Below, piece by piece: positions 28,230-39,700 of a stretch of 64,000 nucleotides of DNA. Origin of the DNA: Reticulitermes speratus (lineage: Eukaryota > Arthropoda > Insecta > Blattodea > Rhinotermitidae); the NCBI GenBank assembly GCA_021186555.1, contig JAJKFL010000021.1, positions 1-64,000 on the forward strand, read 5' to 3'. The number at the start of each line of letters is the position of its first letter. Position 1 is the stretch's first letter. The translations under genes and the position numbers were made by a program. A model generated the notes under the pieces. That model searched no databases. It saw only the letters and a list, made by a program, of their open reading frames with translations, and was not told the DNA's origin.

Positions 28230-30713
28230 TTAAAGGCAGAAACATTGTTGACTACGAGCGCCTTTTCCTTTGAGATAATCAACGACTTCTGATTTGCCCG
28301 ATCTTTTAGCCAGCATCAGTGGAGTATCGCCGTCGATATTAGTCTTATTTAAACCAGCACCTTTTTCGACTAAAGTTTTCGTTGCTTCCAGATTGCCACG
28401 TGAAGCTGAAACATGTAGCGGAGTGTCCTTATCTGAGCCGGTCAAGTTAACAGTCATTCCTTTATCTAGTAGCAACTTGATAATATCCACGTTACCCGAC
28501 ATAGCGGCTAAGTGAAGAGCAGTGCTGTTGTTGTCGTTACGAATATTAATATCAGCGCCTATTTGTGTGAGGTAACGCACGAGTTCTAACTTGCCATTTA
28601 ATGCAGCCACCATCAGTGGTGTGGTACCATACTTATCAGTGTTGTTTAAACCAGCACCTTTTTCGACTAAGGTTTTCGTTGCTTCCAGATTGCCATATCT
28701 AGCTGAAACATGTAGCGGAGTGTACTTATGTGAGCCGGTCAAGTTAACAGTCATTCCTTTATCTAGTAGCAACTTGATAATATCCACGTTACCCGATTGA
28801 GCGGCAAAGTGAAGAGCAGTGCTGTTGTTGTTGTTATGAATATTAATATCAGCGCATATTTGTGTGAGGTAACGCACGAGTTCTAACTTGCCCTCTGATG
28901 CAGCCCACATCAGTGGAGTATCGCCGTCGATATTAGTCTTATTTAAACCAGCACCTGCTTCGACTAAAGTTTTCGTTGCTTCCAGATTACCACATTGAGC
29001 TGAAACATGTAGCGGAGTATACTCAGCTGAGCCGGTCAAGTTAACAGTCATTCCTTTATCTAGTAGCAACTTGATAATATCCACGTTACCCGATTGAGCG
29101 GCTATGTGAAGAGCAGTGTCGTTGTTGTTGTTATGAATATTAATATCAGCGCCTTTTTGTGTGAGGTAACGGACGAGTTCTAACTTGCCGTAATATGCAG
29201 CCCACATCAGAGGCGTGTAACCATACTTATCAGTGTTATTTAAACCAGCACCTGCTTCGACTAAAGTTTTCGTTGCTTCCAGATTGCCATATTTAGCTGA
29301 AACATGTAGCGGAGTTGACTTATGTGAGCCGGTCAAGTTAACAGTCATTCCTTTATCTAGTAGCAACTTGATAATATCCACGTTACCCGATTTAGCGGCA
29401 AAGTGAAGAGCAGTGTTGTTGTTGTTGGCGTTACGAATATTAATATCAGCGCCTATTTGTGTGAGGTAACGCACGATTTCTAACTTGCCGTTTAATGCAG
29501 CCAGCATCAGTGGTGTGGTACCTTGTAGAATAGTGTTGTTTAAACCAGCACCTTTTTCGACTAAAGCTTTCGTTGCTTCCAGATTGCCAAATGCAGCTGA
29601 AACATGTAGCGGAGTTGACTCATGTGAGCCGGTCAAGTTAACAGTCATTCCTTTATCTAGTAGCAACTTGATAATATCCACGTTACCTGATTCAGCAGCT
29701 AAGTGAAGAGCAGTGCTGTTGTTGGAGTTACGAATATTAATATCAGCACATCTATCAGCTAGAAATCTTACAACCTCCACTTGGCCGCAAAATGAAGCCC
29801 TATGAAGAAGAGTACATTTCTCTTGGAGATTTTCAGGAACCCCTACAGCGGCATTAGCATCAGTTCCACAATTCAGCATGAACTCCAGCAGCGTTTTGTG
29901 TCCCTTTGACGCACATTCCCACAAAGCTGCCTGTACCCACTCCTGGTCTTCAATGTTACGTCTTGTAAGCACAATGTCGTCAGTATTTGCACCATTCTGT
30001 AATAAAATATCCATAGCCATCCACGACTTCGTTCTGTCAGCATACCTGAGGGGTGTCCATTTCAGTACTCCATCTGGTCTGTTGGCAGCAACACCTGGGA
30101 CTGACAGTAGATTTTGCGTAAGTGGGCTATTGTAGGAGGCTGCCAAATGCAAAGCTGTTCTACCACCCTTGTCTGAAAAGTTTATGTCTATCTTCTTCTT
30201 CATAAACTCGAAGACAACGACGATGTCGTTGTTCAAAACGGCGCCATGAATTTCGGAATCTTCTGCAAGCATTCGGTCAAAAATATTCCTTGTTACCTCG
30301 TACGTGGAGATGAAAAGAGTGTTTGAAATGAAATCTTCACAGTTTTCAAAATTATCAGCAAACCATCTAGCCGCAAAATATTCTACGAAACATCGATGGA
30401 TAAAATACGGTTTTCCATCCGTAAACTCTGTTATTATTCCAATGCTCTTAGCCGTCCCATTGCGCAAGAACTCCTTTGTCTGCTCCAAAACGCTGACATT
30501 TCCTGCCCCCAGCAGTCGGTTTACTTCGTTTGTAGAGAACAAAGTCATTAAGGCCGAGGTCACGTGTTTTTCTAAGTACAATTCTTTTCCGCTTTTTGCT
30601 AACGGTGTTGAGCTGTCAAGTTTATACTTTTCACTGAAATAAATATTGAATTTCTTTTCCGTAAACTTCCTGAACAAGGCAAGTAAATTAAACTTTTCCG
30701 GTAAGTTAACTTC
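28230..30713 (-). CDS. NACHT-ankyrin gene, exon 2 part B: helical segment and ankyrin array
   Basis: The frame continues as NLPEKFNLLALFRKFTEKKF, ending the NACHT helical domain with FIHRCFVEYFAARWF. Four diverged ankyrin repeats (about 29,740-30,170) are followed by fifteen regular ones arranged as five blocks of three (A-B-C, about 99 codons per block). A units read TALHxAAxSGNVDIIKLLLD; B units TPLHVSAxxGNLEATK; C units TPLMxAAxxGKLE-VRYLT. Blocks are nearly identical in DNA, so they spread recently by unequal exchange or conversion. It ends KGKGARSQQCFCL and TAA. Many + strand frames here are antisense shadows. Confidence 0.93.
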   Translation of the reverse strand, partial: EVNLPEKFNLLALFRKFTEKKFNIYFSEKYKLDSSTPLAKSGKELYLEKHVTSALMTLFSTNEVNRLLGAGNVSVLEQTKEFLRNGTAKSIGIITEFTDGKPYFIHRCFVEYFAARWFADNFENCEDFISNTLFISTYEVTRNIFDRMLAEDSEIHGAVLNNDIVVVFEFMKKKIDINFSDKGGRTALHLAASYNSPLTQNLLSVPGVAANRPDGVLKWTPLRYADRTKSWMAMDILLQNGANTDDIVLTRRNIEDQEWVQAALWECASKGHKTLLEFMLNCGTDANAAVGVPENLQEKCTLLHRASFCGQVEVVRFLADRCADINIRNSNNSTALHLAAESGNVDIIKLLLDKGMTVNLTGSHESTPLHVSAAFGNLEATKALVEKGAGLNNTILQGTTPLMLAALNGKLEIVRYLTQIGADINIRNANNNNTALHFAAKSGNVDIIKLLLDKGMTVNLTGSHKSTPLHVSAKYGNLEATKTLVEAGAGLNNTDKYGYTPLMWAAYYGKLELVRYLTQKGADINIHNNNNDTALHIAAQSGNVDIIKLLLDKGMTVNLTGSAEYTPLHVSAQCGNLEATKTLVEAGAGLNKTNIDGDTPLMWAASEGKLELVRYLTQICADINIHNNNNSTALHFAAQSGNVDIIKLLLDKGMTVNLTGSHKYTPLHVSARYGNLEATKTLVEKGAGLNNTDKYGTTPLMVAALNGKLELVRYLTQIGADINIRNDNNSTALHLAAMSGNVDIIKLLLDKGMTVNLTGSDKDTPLHVSASRGNLEATKTLVEKGAGLNKTNIDGDTPLMLAKRSGKSEVVDYLKGKGARSQQCFCL

Positions 30714-33700
30714 CCACTCGAGCAGTATTCTTCAGTTTCCTTCACGAAGGCTTCACCTAGCATCATTATTTGTAAAGGGATGCCAGTGAACTCCCCATCT
30801 TTGTCACTGAAATTTTGTGAACACAAACTGAGCAAGTTTTCGGCAAACATTCGCAGATTTTCTTGCTTGGATAGTTTGATAGCCTCGCTCCAGTACAGTT
30901 CCAAGAATTGCATTTGATTTTCTGTTGTGAAGGGCTGCAATGTATAAGCCAATTTTATCACCATGTCCTCCAAATCCTGCCGGTAAGGAAATCGAGATGA
31001 AACCCAAACTTTTGACGACGTCTTATCTATTAATATCCTTAATATCTTAGTGACTTTAGGACTGTAATCTGGACTTATTTCATCGAAGCCATCCAATATT
31101 ATAACCATTTTTTCTCCCTGTTCCAAAGCTTGTAGGAATATCTTTCTTTCCAACGTCAAGGCTCCTCTTTCATGTGAATGAGCGGCATTCCATAGGAAAT
31201 CCTTACACTTGTCGATACAATCATTTTCAAATTCATTTTTTTCTAATGCGCTTGTGTGTTCATGCATGTTTATTCTTAGTACCCACACCGAGGAATTCCA
31301 TTCCTTGATTTCATGTTCCATGTGGGAAAGAAATGTGGATTTTCCCATTCCTGGTTCTGCTACCAATAACATGGTTCTGTCGTTGTGTTCCATTACACTT
31401 TTGATGCCATATTTCTTACATTTTGTATCGTCAATATACCTGCGGATAATATCAATGTTACAGTTCGACCCTCTCCATAACAAAGTGCCGTCCTCCACGT
31501 GAATCCAATGCACGTTTGTGCACACCGCTTTCAGTTCGCTAAAGTCACTCTCTGGCTGTGTTTTACTGAGAATAATGTATCTAACTTCCTTGGGTTTTAT
31601 CTTTTGTCCTATCTCATGATGAGTCTTCATAGTCCCCCATTCAGCGATGAGATCAGGCTTGGAAAAATCAGCAACAGTCCTGAAAGAGTGAATTCTTTCG
31701 CTTTCATCGTAGACAAATTCACATATTTTCTCTCCGGCAGGTAAGTATTTCTTCAACTGGTCCGCCTGTACACCAGAGACAGCAAATGCAATTGCGCTGT
31801 CTGTCAGCTTCAGAATGTCATTCTTTAGATACACTCGATGCTGTAATGTTCGCTGCACATAGATCTTTGAAGGCTGACTCAACTTTCTACTAACACACAG
31901 TTTCTCTTTACTGTACAACAAGACTGCAATTACATCACAGTCTATATGACGTTTTATAATTTCCGGAGGATCTGTACCTACCAACGTCTGCAGTGCGACA
32001 TTTGTTCCCTGAAAATTAACAGTTCTTTGCAATATCTGCTTTTGCGACTTTTCATCGAAATCCGACAAGTTGCAATTATCTTCATAATCCGCAAATATTT
32101 TTCCTAATTTCTCTCGAAGATGTGAAGCCAAGTTTTTGTCTTGTCGTCGTGAAATAAGTATCACCTTTTTTTTATACTTTTGCAAAATATCCACAAAAGT
32201 TTCTACCATATTACCATCTGAATTGTCTGAACCTTGTTCACAGTCAACAAGCTTTTGCACAATATCCAACACCGTGTCTGCCACATTTCCATCACAGTCA
32301 CAGTCAATTACCATGGCGTCACTCCACTTGCATGCCCATAATATTCGGACGTCTTTACGTCGAATCAATAAGGCTTTTAAACTAAATAGTGAATACTTGT
32401 ACTCTAATAACTGTAGTGCCTGATACGTTTTCAGTTTGTGTAAAGTACGAATATTTGAGTTGGTGATAATGTTCAAGAATGTGTTCTGTTTTATGGCGTC
32501 AGACAATCTCTGTATGTGCTGTTCACTGTAATGTATACCACACCCTAATACCTCCTCAACTTCAGCTTTCGATATATCCGTTATTTCTGCAGCGAAAGAT
32601 TTTTCTACATCTTGCCATAGTTCTGAATTTTTACTCAGCCACACAACACTCCCACTTTTTTCCCACCACTTACAAATAAAGCCTTCCTCAAACTTTGTGT
32701 AGATGAATTTCGCAACTGAAAGGGACGTTTCACAAGCGTCTTTTAGTTCCTTCTCAATTAAATCCTTAAGGCATTTTTCGTTTTTTTGGGAATGAAATAT
32801 CTTAACTTTGCTCAAGAATTCTTTGAATAAGGAAAAATTACATTCCTTGATCGACTTTCTTACCTTATCATTTCTCGGCATTGACTTTACTTTTTCTAAT
32901 AACTTTGTGCTATTGACAGAGCTCTCAATGTTCTTTATCTTCTCATTAATTTCTTTGTCCACAATTGTCCCTCTTTCCAATCGATTGTCCAGTTCTATAA
33001 TAAGATCGTGACATCTTGAAAGATCCTCAAAAATTTCGAATATATCTGTGTCATAAGTTTCTTCAAATGTTATATACCGTCCACAGTTTGACCCTGAACT
33101 CAATATGCTTAGGGGGTCAGCGTCTCCTCCTTCAACAACAGATTTGCTTTCCATACTTCCATTGGTGTATATTATGAACTCAAAGTCAGGAAAATTGCCA
33201 CATTGTTTTAAATTATTGTGTACAGAAGCATTTCTTTTTATCTCACAATAAGACAAGAAATATTTGAACAAACTAAAATCTCCAGACAGTCGTTTCAGAA
33301 TGGAACGCTCAATTGCACCGCCGTCTTTCTTATGCTTAAGCTGTATGAAACATGTCCTCCACACATTTGGTTCCCTCAGCCTATACCTAAATACCAAGTC
33401 ATCAAAAGCCCCAGCGCCGTCGACGTTCGAAGCCAGGCGAAATTCTTCAGTCCTGTTGAGGGCCCTCGCGAAGAGGAAGGCAGCCATTTTGATCTCATAC
33501 AGCTCGCCGTGCAGTCCACCCGTTCCAGGTCGCCTGTGGAACTTTGGAACAGCGCCAGCATTTTGAGATGGAGAAGCTGTCTGCTGTTGTAACAAAACGA
33601 AATTAAGTCACCCGAGTGTGGCAAACTGATTTAAGTAGGGATAATTATGTTACATCAATACTTATCTTAATCACTAATGTAACTACGTAATGCAGAGGCC

Positions 33701-36700
33701 TTCATAAAATGCTTATAGACAAAACAATACCCGCATTTTATTGAACCCGCAAATTCGTTAAAATTTTCACTAAATTCTGCCATTGGATTATGCAGTGAGC
33801 CAAACTTATCGTAAATTCGAGTGTTGTTTTGACATTTTTAATGTGTTAGTTTTTTAATGATAAGTGATTGTTAGACCCCTTCCCAACACAAGTCGCATGG
33901 ACCATAAAGTTCCGGCTGTCCTCACTTCTTACTCAGCATATTGTAAACACCATTTTCAAATCATGAGGCGGCGAACATGCTTGGAAACATGAGCAAGCCT
34001 TGACTGGTTCAGTGCTTATGTTGGACTTAGAGAAGCGTCACGTAGTGGAAAATCACGTGATTATAAGTCTTTATTATTGAAAAAGCACTAAATTAATTCC
34101 CCTTGGTAATATATTAATATGTACATTTCTACATTGCCTGCCTTCTTTTGTGGTTATTTTAGAACGCTTATGTAAAAAGAAACTTAAGACATTAAGCAGA
34201 ATATTTTAGTCACATAAAGTCCGATCTGCAATATATCATGTCAATAGTAGGAGAAATTCTGTTGCCATTTAAGTAACAATGTAAGTTTTACAAACACTCA
34301 GTTATATTCAGTTACGGTCATCTCGGTCAGCAAGTCGTGTCCAGATGCAATTGATCGCCAACGTTTCGGTAACTCTCATCTCCATCCCCAGGACTGGTGT
34401 AGTTAGCGGGCAGCTGTAGCTTTAGGTTCTGCAGTAGGTTGTGCATGCAGACTGAACATGTAAAACACTGGTGATGGAGATAGTGGCAGTTCCGAAGCTT
34501 TGGAAATGCATTGCACTTTGGCATGTCTGACTGATTGGAAGTACTTCATTTACTGTACTTGCCGTGAAAGTTCAAACTGCGTACTGAGCTCGGCCTGCGT
34601 TGTATAGGACAAGCGGGGATATGTTACAGCAGATGTCGTGTTGGTTCTTTTTTTATTTTTATTTTGTCATTTTACTTCTCTGTATAATATCTGTTCCATA
34701 CTTTACTTGCTCAGATAAATATTTAAAGAGTTACACTCGATCCATCTGAAGAAGCGGGTGTAGGTTTGATATACAGTGGACATTATTGTTATGCGATTGT
34801 AACCAACAAATGTAACGTGTCTACAAACATTACTGCAACTACAAACATTATTATTATGCGATTGTAACCAACAAATATAACGTTTCTACAAACATTACTG
34901 CAACTACAAACATTATTATTATGCGATTGTAACCAACAAATGTAACGTGTCTACGAACATTACTGCAACTACAAACATTATTATTAGCGATTGTAACCAA
35001 CAAATGTAACGTGTCTACGAACATTACTGCAACTACAAACATTATTATTATGCGATTGTAACCAACAAATATAACGTGTCTACAAACATTACTTCAACTA
35101 CAAACATTATTATTATGCGATTGTAACCAACAAATGTAACGTGTCTACGAACATTACTGCAACTACAAACATTATTATTATGCGATTGTAACCAACAAAT
35201 ATAACGTGTCTACAAACATTACTGCAACTACAAACATTATTATTATGCGATTGTAACCAACAAATGTAACGTGTCTACAAACATTACTTCAACTACAAAC
35301 ATTATTATTATGCGATTGTAACCAACAAATGTAACGTGTCTACGAACATTACTGCAACTACAAACATTATTATTATGCGATTGTAACCAACAAATATAAC
35401 GTGTCTACAAACATTACTGCAACTACAAACATTATTATTATGCGATTGTAACCAACAAATGTAACGTGTCTACAAACATTACTTCAACTACAAACATTAT
35501 TATTATGCGATTGTAACCAACAAATGTAACGTGTCTACGAACATTACTGCAACTACAAACATTATTATTATGCGATTGTAACCAACAAATATAACGTTTC
35601 TACAAACATTACTGCAACTACAAACATTATTATTATGCGATTGTAACCAACAAATGTAACGTGTCTACAAACATTACTGCAACTACAAACATTATTATTA
35701 TGCGATTGTAACCAACAAATGTAACGTGTCTACAAACATTACTGCAACTACAAACATTATTATTATGCGATTGTAACCAACAAATGTAACGTGTCTACAA
35801 ACATTACTTCAACTACAAACATTATTATTATGCGATTGTAACCAACAAATGTAACGTGTCTACGAACATTACTGCAACTACAAACATTATTATTATGCGA
35901 TTGTAACCAACAAATGTAACGTGTCTACAAACATTACTGCAACTACAAACATTATTATTATGCGATTGTAACCAACAAATGTAACGTGTCTACAAACATT
36001 ACTTCAACTACAAACATTATTGTTATGCGATTGTAACCAACAAATGTAACGTGTCTACAAACATTACTGCAACTACAAACATTATTATTATGCGATTGTA
36101 ACCAACAAATATAACGTTTCTACAAACATTACTGCAACTACAAACATTACTGCAACTACAAACATTATTATTATGCGATTGTAACCAACAAATGTAACGT
36201 GTCTACAAACATTACTGCAACTACAAACATTACTGCAACTACAAACATTATTATTATGCGATTTGTAACCAACAAATGTAAAGTGTCTACAAACATTACT
36301 TCAACTACAAACATTATTATTATGCGATTGTAACCAACAAATGTAACGTGTCTACAAACATTACTGCAACTACAAACATTATTATTATGCGATTGTAACC
36401 AACAAATGTAACGTGTCTACAAACATTACTGCAACTACAAACATTATTATTATGCGATTGTAACCAACAAATGTAACGTGTCTACAAACATTACTGCAAC
36501 TACAAACATTATTATTATGCGATTGTAATCAACAAATATAACGTGTCTACAAACATTACTGCAACTACAAACATTACTGCAACTACAAACATTACTGCAA
36601 CTACAAACATTACTGCAACTACAAACATCAAGTCATACGAACATCCTTGCAGCAGTTATGCAGTTGTTATCTGAGGATATACGGACAGACAGACAAAGAG

Positions 36701-39700
36701 ACATGGCGAAGCTGAGATGTGCCACCTTGAAGCTTTTGACAACTAAATGTCCGCCAGCAGCCTTACCGATGTCGACTGCTCTTCATGTTCATGTTTGACA
36801 ACTAAATGTCCGCCAGCAGCCTTACCGATGTCGACTGCTCTTCGTGTTCATGTTTGACAACTAAATGTCCGCCAGTAGCCTTACCGATGTCGACTGCTCT
36901 TCATGTCCATGTTTGACACCTAAATGTCCGCCAGCAGCCTTACCGACGCCGACTGCTCTTCATGTTCATGTTTGACAACTAAATGTCCGCCAGCAGCCTT
37001 ACCGACGCCGACTGCTCTTCATGTTCATGTTTGACAACTAAATGTCGCCAGCAGCCTTACCGACGCCGACTGCTCTTCATGTTCATGTTTCCCCACCGTC
37101 AAAACTGCTTCAGTAAATTACGGAGACAAAACATGACGACAGCCGGACAGGCGCCATCTTGTTTGTACACAAAAGTTAACTTCATTCACTGTGCGCACAA
37201 AACGCATAATACTGTCATCGTTACTGCATGTTACTTGCGATTGAACACACGACATCTGTCAAACGGTAATCGTAACCAATTTGTTAGCCTACGCCTCTCC
37301 ATGGTCTAAATTAGCCACGATATTAGTATATATGTCGTACTGTGAAGAAGCGAAATACACACAGGCTAATCTCTTGGTAAATTTATAATATATTCTTTGC
37401 CAAATTACCACGAAATAATTTAGGTGTCAGTTACGATATTTGGGAAGGTTACACAAGATACCTTTTATACGAGTATACATAGGCCTATTTACAATACTTT
37501 GTATGTCAAGACATTTTACACAACGGCATAACACGTTTCGCATTGGCAACAATTATACAAATATTTCGTGTACGTTTGAGCCACTCTGTAACACTGGCAA
37601 TGAAATAGCACTCTTCAACAAATATATTTGATTGTCTTAAGTATATCCACTTTATGATTATATATACAATTGTGTCACTCTTGTCTCCTGTCTAAGCCGT
37701 TCGTAAACTGGACTTTCCCTAACTTCAACGTTAGCAAATTGACGTCATGAAATGTCACAAGCCTAACTCTTCCAACACAAATTTTACGTCGGGAATAATT
37801 TCGCTTAACAAATTTTGCAACAAATGTGTGGTTATTCTGCAGTAAATAGGTAACACACAAAAACCAAGCAGCCTATCTCCTCTTACACAACATGTAGTGC
37901 TGTAACTTTCAATAAGCAATGTGTTTGGTTCAAGCTAACTTTATATTATTTACTGCGGAACACAGTGAATATTTAACAATCAATATTAATGAATAAATTC
38001 TATAAAGGACCTACTGAAGAGCGCAGTCCTAATGTGATTGCAACACTCTATTCCGGAGAGACAGGTAAGATATACTTTTTGTTCTTGTGCACATGTGTGT
38101 CACTGAGAGTCACGAATAGTATCCCATCCGGTATACACATGAATTCTTCAGGTTTCCACGGTAACTGCGTAACTGAGTGTGCCTTGCCTCCACGGGTCGC
38201 GAGGTTTTCAAGGTAACTACGTCAATGTGTGTTATTAGCCTGCCCGGGTCGCCGGCACCAGCAGACTAGTAATTTAAAACAATAGACTGAAATGGTACTT
38301 CTGACCTAAATATACTGAATCAATGAACACTTAGTATTCTGCGTTATTGCAACTGTTATAATGTGCGACACTACTTAAATGTGCGCTCTATGTGGATGTA
38401 CAGGAAGGCTTCTAACCACAAGGTACAGATAACAGCAGCTTATCACACAACGCTCCCATAAGCACACATTACGATGTATAAGAAGGCTTCTAACCACAAG
38501 GTGCAGATAACAGCAGCTTATCACACAACGCTCCCATAAGCACACATTACGATGTATAAGAAGGCTTCTAACCACAAGGTACAGATAACAGCAGCTTATC
38601 ACACAACGCTCCCATAAGCACACATTACGATGTATAAGAAGGCTTCTAACCACAAGGTACAGATAACAGCAACTTATCACACAACGCTCCCATAAGCACA
38701 CATTACGATGTATAAGAAGGCTTCTAACCACAAGGTACAGATAACAGCAGCTTATCACACAACGCTCCCATAAGCACACATTACAATACAAACTTCACAA
38801 TCCTGTCACATGATGTTTTGCGCTGCAATATGACAGACTGTAACGAAGAAATTATTTTGCAAAGCTCTTGATCTTGGCACACTGACCAACTGCGCACTGT
38901 AATTAGCGACACTTCACATTGACATTGGTAAAAAGGAAACAGCCTATTGCATGGAGTTGTCACAAATATGTTGTTTGTGCGATAGATATAGCATGCCTTG
39001 TTTATAGTGTGTTAGGTCACAGTAAGTAGACATATATATATATGTCCTAATGTGAATCAGTAATTATTGTTATTATACTACCATATTAACTTATTACTGG
39101 TACTACTACTGCTGCTAAACTACTACTACTACATTTTAGTGCTAGTTTTCTGGGATTTTACACTGTGGATGCACTAAGTTCTTTCCGAAGTTTCGAAGAA
39201 ATATGCTGCCTCCATTTTCCGAGTAACTGAATTAGGTTCGGCAACATGTTACTCCGAAACGTCGCAAATAACTCACTGTACTTTGCAGTGAAATAAACTT
39301 CGGCTAAACCTGCCATGACACACTTTAAACTCGCAATATTATAATTTATTTGCTTACGACACTAAATAATGTGAGGGATTGACGGCGTACTTAAATACGT
39401 ACAAACGGCAGTTACTTGTGTCTGTAGAGCGTTTGTTGTGCAGATGACAGCGGCTGAGATAAAGTAATAATGTATTGTTGCTGTCAAACACGATATTTAA
39501 CAAACTTGTAACAAAATTGACGGCGTACTTAAATACGTACAAACGGCAGTTACTTGTGTCTGTAGAGCGTTTGTTGTGCAGATGACAGCGGCTGAGATAG
39601 AGTAATAATGTATTGTTGCTGTCAAACACGATATTTAACAAACTGTAACAAAATTGACGGCGTACTTAAATACGTACAAACGGCAGTTACTTGTGTCTGT

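Noticed and set aside
28294..30642. + strand frames of 69-112 codons
   Set aside because: Antisense shadows of the ankyrin coding exon; they repeat because the ankyrin DNA repeats.
34787..37092. CRISPR-like array
   Set aside because: Units are directly adjacent with no unique spacers, in a eukaryotic intron; plain minisatellites.
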